A DNA stretch of 64,000 bases from Mycolicibacterium sp. MU0050 (GTDB lineage Bacteria > Actinomycetota > Actinomycetes > Mycobacteriales > Mycobacteriaceae). Shown here in pieces: positions 41,232 to 48,903 of the stretch. The notes beneath the pieces are model-generated. The model was given only the letters and a program-made list of their open reading frames with translations. It was not told where the DNA came from and searched no databases. The stretch spans positions 62,001 to 126,000 of the forward strand of contig NZ_OY726395.1 in NCBI RefSeq assembly GCF_963378085.1. Reading direction: 5' to 3'. How positions within the stretch are numbered: position 1 is the stretch's first letter; the number at the start of each line of letters is the position of its first letter. The position numbers and the translations under genes are program-made.

Positions 41232-41588
41232 ATGGCGGGTAACCATAGAGTCTGGCGCTGGCCTTTGCGCCGGTTCGTCGTCGTGGAGGATTCGATGCGC
41301 CCGACCCTGAGCCCCGGCGACGGCCTGCTGGGGTGGCGCGGTGGCCGTCCCCGCCGCGGTCAGGTACGCGTCTTCCAGGACCCCACGCTGCCGTCGCGGT
41401 GGCTGGTGAAGCGGGTGGGCCAGGTGCACGGGTCGCGTCGTGCGGCGACATTCGAGGCCTGCTCGGACAATCCGAGCGCACCCGGGGTGGTCGACTCGAG
41501 ACGGTTCGGCTTGGTGCCCGCCGCGGGCAGCTACCGAGTGATCTATACGGCACGCGCGAATCGGCGCCCGCGCCCCGCGGCACGTTGA
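41232..41588 (+). CDS. sodX: SodX, Ni-SOD maturation protease
   Basis: A 118-residue S26/S24-type peptidase that removes the SodN propeptide so nickel can bind. The Ser/Lys dyad is Ser21 (VEDSMRPTLSPGD) and Lys60 (RWLVKRVG). Unlike signal peptidase I it has no membrane anchor, as expected for SodX. It is divergent from sodN with only 23 bp between start codons, so the sodN promoter must lie within this coding region. Confidence 0.9.
   Translation: MAGNHRVWRWPLRRFVVVEDSMRPTLSPGDGLLGWRGGRPRRGQVRVFQDPTLPSRWLVKRVGQVHGSRRAATFEACSDNPSAPGVVDSRRFGLVPAAGSYRVIYTARANRRPRPAAR
41242..41247 (-). promoter_or_regulatory. Predicted sodN -10 element
   Basis: On the minus strand TATGGT lies about 34 bases before the sodN ATG, inside the first codons of sodX. 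It is the only -10-like hexamer close enough. A start near 41234 would leave a short leader containing GAGGG. Confidence 0.35.
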
Positions 41589-41652
41589 ATCGCCACGCAG
41601 GCGGCCGACGGCGAGGGCGACGGCTTCGACCGGCGCCGCAACCTTACGAGAC

Positions 41653-41856
41653 TCAGTACAGGACGATCAGGGCGAGGATCCCGAGCAGGACGACGGCCAC
41701 TACGCCCGCGCGCAACAGCGCGAGCAGGTAGGACCGGTTGCACGTGGACGAGTACCAGTGCGACGGCTGCGTGCCGGAGTGTGGACCAACCGGTTGTGTC
41801 GTCATCGCCCGACGCCGACCTGTGGATTCAAGGCTGCCCCCAGTGAGATCAGTCAC
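41653..41856 (-). CDS. Small single-pass membrane protein
   Basis: A 67-residue protein (50 if the internal ATG at 41805 is used) with a hydrophilic N terminus (PVGPHSGTQPSHWYSSTCNR) and one C-terminal transmembrane helix (LLALLRAGVVAVVLLGILAL) ending IVLY. A perfect TATGAT -10 lies at 41877-41882 on the minus strand, about 20 bases before the GTG, supporting the longer form with a short leader. Function unknown. Confidence 0.6.
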   Translation of the reverse strand: MTDLTGGSLESTGRRRAMTTQPVGPHSGTQPSHWYSSTCNRSYLLALLRAGVVAVVLLGILALIVLY

Positions 41857-42198
41857 AGAAGTCTGTTGTGACGGCGATCATAACGCTTGGATCTGCAATG
41901 AAGAAATCGGGCCGACCAGCTCCGGCTGGGAGGCCGCCGAGGCGCGTGCGGCGGGCCGATTTCGCTCCGCGCCGACTCGGTTGTTAGCGGACCCGGCGTT
42001 TCGCCGGGTTGGCTATCCACAGCGGACGCCGTTTAGGCCGTAATTTCCGAGGCGAGGTGGGGTCGGGCGCGCAGAGGTCCTGTGGATAAGCCTGTGGAAA
42101 CTGTGGATAGCCGCGCCTTCGCTGGAATTCGGTGCGCGGTGCCCGGCGGTGCCGCAGACGGCTGACCGCCGTGTGACAGTCGTGACAGGATCGAGGGC
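41857..42198. other. Intergenic region with DnaA-box-like cluster
   Basis: A 342 bp gap without a gene. It contains a strong hairpin ACCCGGCG-TTT-CGCCGGGT (41991-42009), a longer imperfect inverted repeat AAATCGG/CCGATTT (about 41905-41963), and four DnaA-box-like nonamers between 42013 and 42110. It also carries the divergent promoters of the small membrane protein and the rhodanese gene. Confidence 0.6.
42013..42110. repeat. Cluster of DnaA-box-like sites
   Basis: CTATCCACA (42013-42021, +), then on the minus strand TTATCCACA (42081-42089, a perfect classical box), GTTTCCACA (42093-42101) and CTATCCACA (42102-42110). Three are within 30 bp. DnaA binding is inferred from sequence only. Confidence 0.5.
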
Positions 42199-42534
42199 AT
42201 GGACGAGGTATCACAGGTGCAAGTCAGTGCGCTCCCGACGCAGTTCGGCGGCGACGCCGTCCTGCTCGACGTCCGTGAGGATGACGAGTGGCAGCAGGGG
42301 CACGCGCCGGAGGCGCTGCACATCCCGATGGGCGACGTACCGGCCCGGATCGCCGAGATCGACTCGGGCAAGGAGCTGTTCGTGATCTGTCAGGCCGGGG
42401 GTCGGTCCCTGCGCGTCGCCCAGTATCTGCAGGCCAACGGCTATCAGCCGGCGAACGTCGAGGGCGGCAAGCTGGCGTGGCAGCAGGCCGGCCGACCGGT
42501 GGTCACCGACTCGGGTGCCCCCGGCACCGTCTGA
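42199..42534 (+). CDS. Single-domain rhodanese
   Basis: A 111-residue sulfurtransferase-fold protein. The active-site loop is CQAGGRS, with Cys at about residue 65, preceded by LLDVREDDEWQQGHAPEALHI, the standard rhodanese entry motif. It may transfer sulfane sulfur to cyanide or a protein acceptor; the in vivo acceptor is unknown. The ATG follows GATCGAGGGC. Confidence 0.92.
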   Translation: MDEVSQVQVSALPTQFGGDAVLLDVREDDEWQQGHAPEALHIPMGDVPARIAEIDSGKELFVICQAGGRSLRVAQYLQANGYQPANVEGGKLAWQQAGRPVVTDSGAPGTV

Positions 42535-42595
42535 TGCCTCGCGGTTGTCGGCCGAGCCCAGGGCCGGCCGGGTCGGCGCTGGTTAGGCTGGTCCG

Positions 42596-43690
42596 GTGAT
42601 CCAGGTCTGTTCCTCGTGCAGCACCCGGTGGAACGTCCGCGACAAGCAGCGGGCGTGGTGCCCGCGGTGCCAGGGCAGGCTGCTGCCGCCGGATACGGCG
42701 GCAGCGTCGGCGGCCCCCTCGGGCTGGAGCAGGCCCGGCTCGACAAGTGGCGCGGCGCGCCCGCCCGGCCAGTCGGCGAAGCTGCCGCCCGGGTTGCGCT
42801 GGATCGCGGTGCGGCCCGGGGCCCCACCGCCGCCGCCGGCGCGGCGGCGTCCCCTGGGCCCCACGCCGCGGTACGACTTCATCCCGCGCTGGAGCCTGCC
42901 GGATCCGGTCACGTTCGGGGTGGAGCCCTCGACGCCCGCTCTCACCGGTCCGACGGCCACCCAGGTTCGACGTGTGCTGACCGCCACCGCCGTGGTGCTC
43001 GCCGCGGCGGCGCTGATCTACCTGCTCCGGTATGTCCTGTTGCTGGTCAACCGGACCGTGTTGATCAATTCGGTGATCGCGGCCGGCGCCACGCTGCTGG
43101 GCATCCTGGCCAGCGTGGCCGCGCTGGCGGCGGTGATCACCTGCTGGGTGGTGATGACGCGCTGGCTCATCGCCCGGCGGACGCAATTGTTCGCGCACCT
43201 GGGCCGCACCGACCGGCCGACCTCGGCGCTGTGGGCCGGCTGCATGGTGCCGCTGGTCAACCTGTTCTGGGCGCCGGTGTTCGTCATCGAGACCGCAACG
43301 CTCGAGGGGCTCTACCGACGCCTGCGGAAACCCATCGTGACCTGGTGGTTGCTGTGGGTGCTCAGTGCTCTGGTGTCGGTGGTCGCGTTCCTGACGTTGT
43401 TCTCGTTCGGCTGGATCAGCATCGCGCTGAACACCTCGGCGCAGGGGATCGCGGACAACACCGTCGCGATGGTCTGCGCCTACCTGGCGGCGTTGGCGGC
43501 CGTCCTCGCCCTGGGCCGGGTCTACCGCGGGTTCGAGGCCAAACCGGTGGAACGACCGGCGCACCGGTGGGTCGTCGTCGGTGCCGGATCGGCGGGCGCC
43601 GCACCGCCCGAACCGGTTGCCGCGACGGCCGGCGCGCCGCGCGACGTCGACCGTCCGGTTGAGCCGACGGGCCGGGAACCGGCAGCATAG
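42596..43690 (+). CDS. Zinc-ribbon plus DUF4328 membrane protein (Rv3843c-like)
   Basis: A 364-residue protein starting at GTG. The N terminus is a zinc ribbon (VCSSCSTRW then WCPRCQG, residues 4-25), followed by a Pro-rich linker to about residue 120 and a DUF4328 domain with about six transmembrane helices. The C-terminal tail is Pro/Ala-rich. Its position beside glpQ1 matches Rv3843c. Function is unknown; a redox or metal-sensing membrane protein is one guess. Confidence 0.85.
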   Translation: MIQVCSSCSTRWNVRDKQRAWCPRCQGRLLPPDTAAASAAPSGWSRPGSTSGAARPPGQSAKLPPGLRWIAVRPGAPPPPPARRRPLGPTPRYDFIPRWSLPDPVTFGVEPSTPALTGPTATQVRRVLTATAVVLAAAALIYLLRYVLLLVNRTVLINSVIAAGATLLGILASVAALAAVITCWVVMTRWLIARRTQLFAHLGRTDRPTSALWAGCMVPLVNLFWAPVFVIETATLEGLYRRLRKPIVTWWLLWVLSALVSVVAFLTLFSFGWISIALNTSAQGIADNTVAMVCAYLAALAAVLALGRVYRGFEAKPVERPAHRWVVVGAGSAGAAPPEPVAATAGAPRDVDRPVEPTGREPAA

Positions 43691-43695
43691 GGGCC

Positions 43696-44520
43696 ATGGA
43701 GTTGGCCGGCGAAGCCTCCGCAGCGCACCCATTCGTGGTGGCGCACCGCGGCGCGTCGGCCGACCGCCCGGAGCACACGGTGGCGGCCTACGAACTGGCC
43801 CTGCAGGAGGGCGCCGACGGGGTCGAGTGCGACGTTCGGCTGACCCGGGACGGCCATCTGGTGTGCATCCACGATCGCCGGGTGGATCGAACCTCCTCGG
43901 GCACGGGTCTGGTCAGTGAGATGACGCTGAACGAGTTGCGCCAGTTGGACTTCGGCGCCTGGCACGGCAGCCGGCGCGACGACGGCGACGTGGGCGACAC
44001 CGGTCTGCTGACCCTCGAGGAGTTGGTGCGGCTGGTGCTCGACTTCAAGCGCCCGGTCAAGTTGTTCATCGAGACCAAACACCCGGTGCGCTACGGCGGC
44101 CTGGTGGAGAGCAAGGTGTTGGCCCTGCTGCACCGGTTCGGGATAGCTTCCCCGGCCTCGGCGGACCTGTCGCGCGCCGTCGTGATGTCGTTCTCCGCCG
44201 CGGCGGTGTGGCGGATCCGGCGGGCCGCTCCGATGCTGCCGACCGTGCTGCTCGGGGAAACCTCCCGTTACCTGGGCGGCAGCGCCGCGACCACCGTCGG
44301 CGCCACCGCCGTCGGGCCGTCGATCGGCACGTTGCGCGAGTATCCGGAGTTGGTGGACCGGGCCGCCGCGCAGGGGCGTGCGCTGTACTGCTGGACCGTG
44401 GACCACTACGAGGACGTGCGGTTCTGCGCCGACCTCGGCGTGGCGTGGCTGGCCACCAACCATCCCGGGAGGACCAAGGATTGGTTGCAGAACGGCCTGA
44501 CCGGGGCCGGCCGGGATTGA
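43696..44520 (+). CDS. glpQ1: Glycerophosphodiester phosphodiesterase
   Basis: A 274-residue enzyme hydrolysing glycerophosphodiesters to glycerol 3-phosphate and an alcohol. The GDPD core is clear: VAHRGASADRPEHTVAAYE, GVECDVRLTRDGHLVCIHD and FIETKHP give the His pair and metal-binding Glu/Asp. The length equals M. tuberculosis GlpQ1 and there is no signal peptide. It starts 5 bp after the DUF4328 gene, so they are co-transcribed. Confidence 0.93.
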   Translation: MELAGEASAAHPFVVAHRGASADRPEHTVAAYELALQEGADGVECDVRLTRDGHLVCIHDRRVDRTSSGTGLVSEMTLNELRQLDFGAWHGSRRDDGDVGDTGLLTLEELVRLVLDFKRPVKLFIETKHPVRYGGLVESKVLALLHRFGIASPASADLSRAVVMSFSAAAVWRIRRAAPMLPTVLLGETSRYLGGSAATTVGATAVGPSIGTLREYPELVDRAAAQGRALYCWTVDHYEDVRFCADLGVAWLATNHPGRTKDWLQNGLTGAGRD

Positions 44521-44521
44521 C

Positions 44522-45079
44522 CTAGAGGGCGCCGCCGGCGGCGGCCGGGGCCGTGCTGTCGGCCGGGCCCGCCCCGAGCTCGCGGGCCACGTAGTCCTCA
44601 AGGTCGAACAGGTTGTCACCGGCGCGATCGGCGATGCGCAGCAGGGTGGTCATCGTCGAGACCTCCTCGACCTGTTCCTTGAGGAACCAGCCCATGAACT
44701 GCTCGCCGAGGTAGTCGTGTTCGTCGCGGGCGGCCGCCGCCAGCGCGACGATGTTCTCCGTGACGGCGCGCTCGAGGTCCAGCGCCAGCGCCACCGCCTC
44801 GCGGGCGGAGACAAAGTCATTGCGGACCGGGTCGATGCCCGGGATCTCGACGTCCGCCCCGCGGTCGAGGAGATAGCGAACGAACATCATCGCGTGGTTG
44901 CGCTCCTCGACGGCCTGCCGGTAGAAGAACGCAGCCAGCTGCGGGAGGTCGGCGGAGTCGAAGTGCACGGCGATCGCAACGTATTGCTGAGCGGCGGTGA
45001 ACTCGTCGCGAACCTGGTCGCGGAGCAGGCCGTGGAACTTCGTGTCGAGGTCGTCGTCGCGGATCATGATCACCAACAT
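44522..45079 (-). CDS. bfrB: BfrB, ferritin
   Basis: A 185-residue ferritin subunit storing iron as a 24-mer. The ferroxidase ligands are in EFTAAQQYVAIAVHF, QAVEERNHAMM and QFMGWFLKEQVEE. It ends with the characteristic C-terminal extension (PADSTAPAAAGGAL) as in M. tuberculosis BfrB. Two ATGs are possible (45079 and 45067); neither has a strong ribosome site. Iron-box-like dyads sit just upstream, consistent with IdeR activation. Confidence 0.93.
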   Translation of the reverse strand: MLVIMIRDDDLDTKFHGLLRDQVRDEFTAAQQYVAIAVHFDSADLPQLAAFFYRQAVEERNHAMMFVRYLLDRGADVEIPGIDPVRNDFVSAREAVALALDLERAVTENIVALAAAARDEHDYLGEQFMGWFLKEQVEEVSTMTTLLRIADRAGDNLFDLEDYVARELGAGPADSTAPAAAGGAL

Positions 45080-45115
45080 ACTGCCTGGTCAGCGCCCCTG
45101 TCATGCAAGGTAACG

Positions 45116-45156
45116 CTTAGTTCGGACAGCTTGTCCTAAGTTAGGTTACCCAACTT
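45116..45156. promoter_or_regulatory. bfrB upstream dyads, possible IdeR sites
   Basis: CTTAGTTC-GGACA-GCT-TGTCC-TAAG (45116-45139) is a near-perfect inverted repeat. It overlaps the 19-bp imperfect palindrome starting AAGTTAGGTTACCCAACTT (45138-45156), which contains the iron-box half-site TTAGGTTA. In M. tuberculosis tandem IdeR boxes activate bfrB. The match to the full 19-bp consensus is only partial. Confidence 0.5.
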
Positions 45157-45193
45157 GGGCACGGCGCGGGCGCGCCGATGAGCAGTTAGCTGA

Positions 45194-45772
45194 TCACTCC
45201 GGGAGCAGGGTCACGGTGCCGCCGGCCGGGGTGGGTGCGGTGGGGTCGGCCGACGGCGTCGAGTTCAATTCCCGGTCCACGAAGTTCTCCAGGTGGAACA
45301 GATTGTCGCCGGCGCGTTCGACGACGCGCAGCAGCGTCGTCATGGCCGCGACCTCCTCGACCTGTTCCTTGAGGAACCAGCCCATGAACTGCTCGCCGAG
45401 GTAGTCGCCGCTGTCCCGGGCCGCCCGGGCCAGCCGCGTGACCTGCTCGGTGACCGCGCGCTCCTGGTCGAGCGCCAACTCGACCGGTTCGCGGACCGAG
45501 GCGAACTCGGTGGTGACCGCAGGCACTGGCGGGATCCGCACCGGCGCACCCTTGTCGAGGAGGTACCGGACGATCATCATCGCGTGGTTGCGTTCCTCGA
45601 CCGCCTGCCGGTAGAAGCGCTTGGCCAGCTGCGGCAGGTCCGCGCCGTCGAAGTACACCGCCACCGCGGTGTACTGCTGGGCGGCGGTGAACTCGTTGCC
45701 GACCTGCTCGGCGAGCAGGTCAAGGAAGGTCCCGCCCGAGGCGTCGCGGTCGTCCGGAAGACTCGTCACCAC
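45194..45772 (-). CDS. Second BfrB-like ferritin
   Basis: A 192-residue ferritin paralogue with the same motifs as its neighbour (NEFTAAQQYTAVAVYFDGADLPQLA region, EERNHAMM, GEQFMGWFLKEQVEEV) and a slightly different tail (PTPAGGTVTLLPE). The core looks well over half identical to BfrB. Lies upstream of bfrB on the same strand, 114 bp away. Starts at GTG. Likely a tandem duplication; whether it forms mixed shells cannot be told. Confidence 0.9.
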   Translation of the reverse strand: MVTSLPDDRDASGGTFLDLLAEQVGNEFTAAQQYTAVAVYFDGADLPQLAKRFYRQAVEERNHAMMIVRYLLDKGAPVRIPPVPAVTTEFASVREPVELALDQERAVTEQVTRLARAARDSGDYLGEQFMGWFLKEQVEEVAAMTTLLRVVERAGDNLFHLENFVDRELNSTPSADPTAPTPAGGTVTLLPE

Positions 45773-45796
45773 CGCGAGCCTAGTGAGCCGGTGGCC

Positions 45797-47167
45797 TCAC
45801 GGCTGCGCATCGAGGACCGACTGGGGCACCGGGGCGTCGGCGGCCAGTGCCCCGAACAGCGCGCCGGCCACCTCCTCGTCCCAGGTCACGACGGCGCCGG
45901 AGCTCGTCGAGCTGTATGAGCCGATCGGCACCGTGACGGTCACCGGCGAGCCGCGCAGCGCCCAGCCCAACCGCGCCAGATCCCAGACGTGGTCGTCGGT
46001 GTCGACGGCGATCGCGTCGGCGGCGGCCCGCGGCACCGCGTACCAGCGCCACGGGTTGAGCCACACCGACGGGCTGGCTGCGCGGTGCAGCAATGCGGTC
46101 ATGAACTGGCGTTGGTTGACCATCCGGTCGAGGTCGGCGCGCGGGGTGGCGCGGCTGCGTACGAAACCCAGCGCGGTGCGGCCGTCGAGTTGCTGGCAGC
46201 CGGCCGGCAACTCGATGCCCGCCAGCGGGTCGCTGATCGGCTCGGCCGGGCAGGCGGTCACTCCGCCCAGGGCGTCGACGAGGACGGCGAAGCCGCCGAA
46301 CCCGACCTCGGCGTAGTGGTCGATGCGCAGGCCGGTGGCCTGCTCGACGGTCTGGGTCAGCAGCGGCGGGCCGCCCAGGGCATAGGCCGCGTTGATCTTG
46401 TCGCTGCCGTAGCCGGGGATCGACACGTAGGAGTCCCGCGGAATCGAGACCATGGTGGTCGGCGTGCTCGACCCCAGGCCGGGCAGGTGCACCAGCAGGA
46501 TGGTGTCGGTGCGGCTGTTGCCCAGGTCGCCGCCGGTCGTCAGCTCGGCCTGTTGTTCCGGGGAGAGGTCGGCGCGGCCGTCGGAGCCGACCAGCAGCCA
46601 GGTGGTGCCGCGGGCCGCGGCGGGCCGGTCCGGGTAGCTCGGCAGCGCGTCGATGCGGTTCAGGGCGCGGTCGAACCACACCCCGACGCCGACGACGCCA
46701 CCGGCGGCGAGCAGCACCAGGACCAGCAGGATGCGGCCCCACGGCCGGCGCTTGCGGGTCTTGCGCGGGGCCGGCGGTGGGGGCGCGGCGGGTGCGGGGG
46801 CCGGGCGCGTGCGTGCCAGCGGCGCCGCCGGGCGCGCGGGGCGCGGGCGGCGGGGCGGCGAACCTTGTGCCGGTGGCGGGGGATTGCGCCGCGGCGGCGC
46901 GGTCGGCGGTGGGGCCTGCCGCGGCGGTGCCGGGGGTGGGGGGCCCGGCGGTGGCGGTGCGCCGTACCGGGGTGGCGGGGGAGCGGATCGAACTGGCGGC
47001 GGCCCCGACGGTGGGGGCGGGGCCTGGGCGGGGAAGCCGCGGCCCGGCGCCGGGCGGTGGTGCGGGTCGCGCCGGATGACTTGCGACGGCTCACCGGGCG
47101 GCTGCGGACGACGGGCCGGGCCGGCGGGCCGCTCGGGCTGCCCGCGGCGAGGACGCTCGTCGTTCAC
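45797..47167 (-). CDS. LytR-CpsA-Psr (LCP) family protein
   Basis: A 456-residue type II membrane protein. About 140 residues of Pro/Arg-rich cytosolic sequence precede one TM helix (ILLVLVLLAAGGVVGVGVWF). The LCP catalytic domain follows, with RTDTILLVHLPG, VSIPRDSYV, DKINAAYALGG and the arginine motif LGFVRSR, which bind the polyprenyl pyrophosphate. LCP enzymes attach arabinogalactan to peptidoglycan in mycobacteria. Likely co-transcribed with the CPBP gene upstream (9 bp) and the ferritin downstream (24 bp). Confidence 0.9.
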   Translation of the reverse strand: MNDERPRRGQPERPAGPARRPQPPGEPSQVIRRDPHHRPAPGRGFPAQAPPPPSGPPPVRSAPPPPRYGAPPPPGPPPPAPPRQAPPPTAPPRRNPPPPAQGSPPRRPRPARPAAPLARTRPAPAPAAPPPPAPRKTRKRRPWGRILLVLVLLAAGGVVGVGVWFDRALNRIDALPSYPDRPAAARGTTWLLVGSDGRADLSPEQQAELTTGGDLGNSRTDTILLVHLPGLGSSTPTTMVSIPRDSYVSIPGYGSDKINAAYALGGPPLLTQTVEQATGLRIDHYAEVGFGGFAVLVDALGGVTACPAEPISDPLAGIELPAGCQQLDGRTALGFVRSRATPRADLDRMVNQRQFMTALLHRAASPSVWLNPWRWYAVPRAAADAIAVDTDDHVWDLARLGWALRGSPVTVTVPIGSYSSTSSGAVVTWDEEVAGALFGALAADAPVPQSVLDAQP

Positions 47168-47176
47168 GGCCTCAAT

Positions 47177-47962
47177 TTACGTGGTGGCGGGCGGTTCTAT
47201 GCCGAGCCAGCCCAAGTGCGGCGCCAGCAGCGCGTAACCGACGAAGGCGACGGCGTCGATCACGCCGTGCGCGATGATCAGCGGCCACAGGCGGCCGGTG
47301 CGCTGCCACACGTAGCCGAAGATCAGGCCCATCGCCAGGTTGCCCAGCCCGGCACCGAAGCCCTGGTACAGGTGGTAGAGCCCGCGCAGCACGCTCGACG
47401 CGATCACCGCGGTCACCGGATTGACCCGGAACTGCCGCAATCGGGTGAGCAGGTAGCCCACCACCACCACTTCTTCGGCCCAGCCGTTGGCGAACGACAC
47501 CAGCAGCAGCACGGGAATCCGCCACCAGGTGTCCCCGAGTTCGGTCGGCACCACCGCGGCGCTCAGGCCCATCGCCCGGGCGGCCACGTACAGACCCAGC
47601 CCGGGGATCCCGATCAGCGCCGCGAGGCCGAGCCCGCCGAGCAGATCCGGCCGGCCGCGCAGCCGACCCAGTCCGATGCGCTCGGCGGTGTAGCCGCTGC
47701 GCCACAACAGATAGACCGCGAGCGCGCCCCAGGCCACCAGCTGAGTGATGTAGGCCAGGTTCAGCCCCAGGTCGATGAGGTCGAAGTAGGACCGTTTCGG
47801 GTTCAGGGCAACGGTCTGGCCGGCGAGGCCGCGCAGCACGAAGTCGATCAACTGCAGCGTCGCGGTGACGGCACTGAGGCCGAACGTGACGGCGAGGACG
47901 ACGACGACCTCGATGCGCAGCGCGCGTCGGTCGTGGGCGCTCAGGCCGTCAGGTGCGCTCAC
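47177..47962 (-). CDS. CPBP-family intramembrane protease
   Basis: A 261-residue membrane protein with about seven helices and the CPBP/Abi active-site motifs WAEEVVVVGYLLTRLR (EExxxR-like), LYHLYQG, and IIAHGVIDA. Such proteins cleave or modify membrane partners. I use the GTG giving MSAPDGL; an upstream GTG adds 11 residues. It precedes the LCP gene by 9 bp, suggesting a shared envelope role. Confidence 0.85.
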   Translation of the reverse strand: MSAPDGLSAHDRRALRIEVVVVLAVTFGLSAVTATLQLIDFVLRGLAGQTVALNPKRSYFDLIDLGLNLAYITQLVAWGALAVYLLWRSGYTAERIGLGRLRGRPDLLGGLGLAALIGIPGLGLYVAARAMGLSAAVVPTELGDTWWRIPVLLLVSFANGWAEEVVVVGYLLTRLRQFRVNPVTAVIASSVLRGLYHLYQGFGAGLGNLAMGLIFGYVWQRTGRLWPLIIAHGVIDAVAFVGYALLAPHLGWLGIEPPATT

Positions 47963-48014
47963 CCCGCCACGGTAACGCCCGGCGCGACCGGGCACTGCGT
48001 GAGACCCGCTGCGG

Positions 48015-48788
48015 TCAGGGGGTTCTGCGCGCGCGCAGGCCGTTGACGAACGGGCAGCCCATCAGGATGCGGATGGCCTGGCTCAGCCCCGTCACGTCGT
48101 CGACGGGACGGGTGAACGGCAGGCGGACGTCGTGGTCGCCGTCGTCGCCCTCGACGCGCAGCCGCATCCCGTAGCGGTCCAGTCCGAGCGGGCGGACCTG
48201 GCCACCGCGCAGCGGCCGCGGCAGCTTGGCGGCGAGCCGGTCGACGATGTCGCGGTGGTCGGAGTCGATGTGGCGCAGCCAGCAGGTCTCCATGGCGCAG
48301 AACGGGTCGGGCCGGGCCTCGAGCAGCGCGCCGAGCGGTACCGATTCGGCGCCGGTGGCGTCGGCGACGACCACGGAGTCGATCTCCAGCCGCAGCAGCG
48401 TGTATTCGGTGCCGACCTGCAGCAGTGCCGGATTGGGGTCCTCGGCGGCCACCACATCGAGCGTCGGGCGCAGCATCGCCTCGGGGATCTGGAACATCCG
48501 GCCGCGGATCCAGACCAGCGACCGCACCGGCTCGCGCAGTGGCAGCGGCGCGTAGTCGGTCAGTTCGAGGACGGCTTGGATGCCCGCGGCGCCGGCGGAG
48601 ACGACGTTGGCCGCCGCGACGCCGTTGACGGGGACGGTGATCGCGAAGGAACCGTCGGCGAGCAGATGGTGCACGGCCACCGATTCGGGTTCGGAACCGT
48701 CGAGAGCGATGAGGGCGCTTTGGGCGCGGATACAGGCGCTGCGGATGCGTTCCGCCGTTGTCGGCCCGGGGGTCGTCGCCAGTGTCAT
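48015..48788 (-). CDS. Rv3839-like, IdeR-regulated protein
   Basis: A 257-residue soluble protein with a DUF2470-like first half (ESVAVHHLLADGSFAITVPV) that resembles the C-terminal part of HugZ/heme-degrading split-barrel proteins. The ATG follows GGAAGGTCACT. A strong IdeR box is 49 bp upstream. Rv3839 is a recognised IdeR-regulon member in M. tuberculosis. A part in heme-iron use is inferred from the domain and regulation, not shown. Confidence 0.85.
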   Translation of the reverse strand: MTLATTPGPTTAERIRSACIRAQSALIALDGSEPESVAVHHLLADGSFAITVPVNGVAAANVVSAGAAGIQAVLELTDYAPLPLREPVRSLVWIRGRMFQIPEAMLRPTLDVVAAEDPNPALLQVGTEYTLLRLEIDSVVVADATGAESVPLGALLEARPDPFCAMETCWLRHIDSDHRDIVDRLAAKLPRPLRGGQVRPLGLDRYGMRLRVEGDDGDHDVRLPFTRPVDDVTGLSQAIRILMGCPFVNGLRARRTP

Positions 48789-48836
48789 AGTGACCTTCCA
48801 GGTTCTGGCCGGGGTCCCGACCAGGGTCGTTCCAAG

Positions 48837-48855
48837 TGAGGTAAGCCTAACTTAA
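48837..48855. promoter_or_regulatory. IdeR box
   Basis: The minus-strand sequence TTAAGTTAGGCTTACCTCA matches 16 of 19 positions of the IdeR consensus TTAGGTTAGGCTAACCTAA. It lies in the 115 bp gap between the Rv3839-like gene and pheA and should repress the former when iron is plentiful. Confidence 0.85.
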
Positions 48856-48903
48856 CCAGAAACGCGAGCGGCTGCGCAAGACTTTCCCGATAGGGTCGGA
48901 GCC

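Noticed and set aside
41209..41583. Longer N-terminal version of SodN
   Set aside because: It would overlap sodX and add a 125-residue Arg/Pro-rich leader; SodN propeptides are short and end just before HCD.
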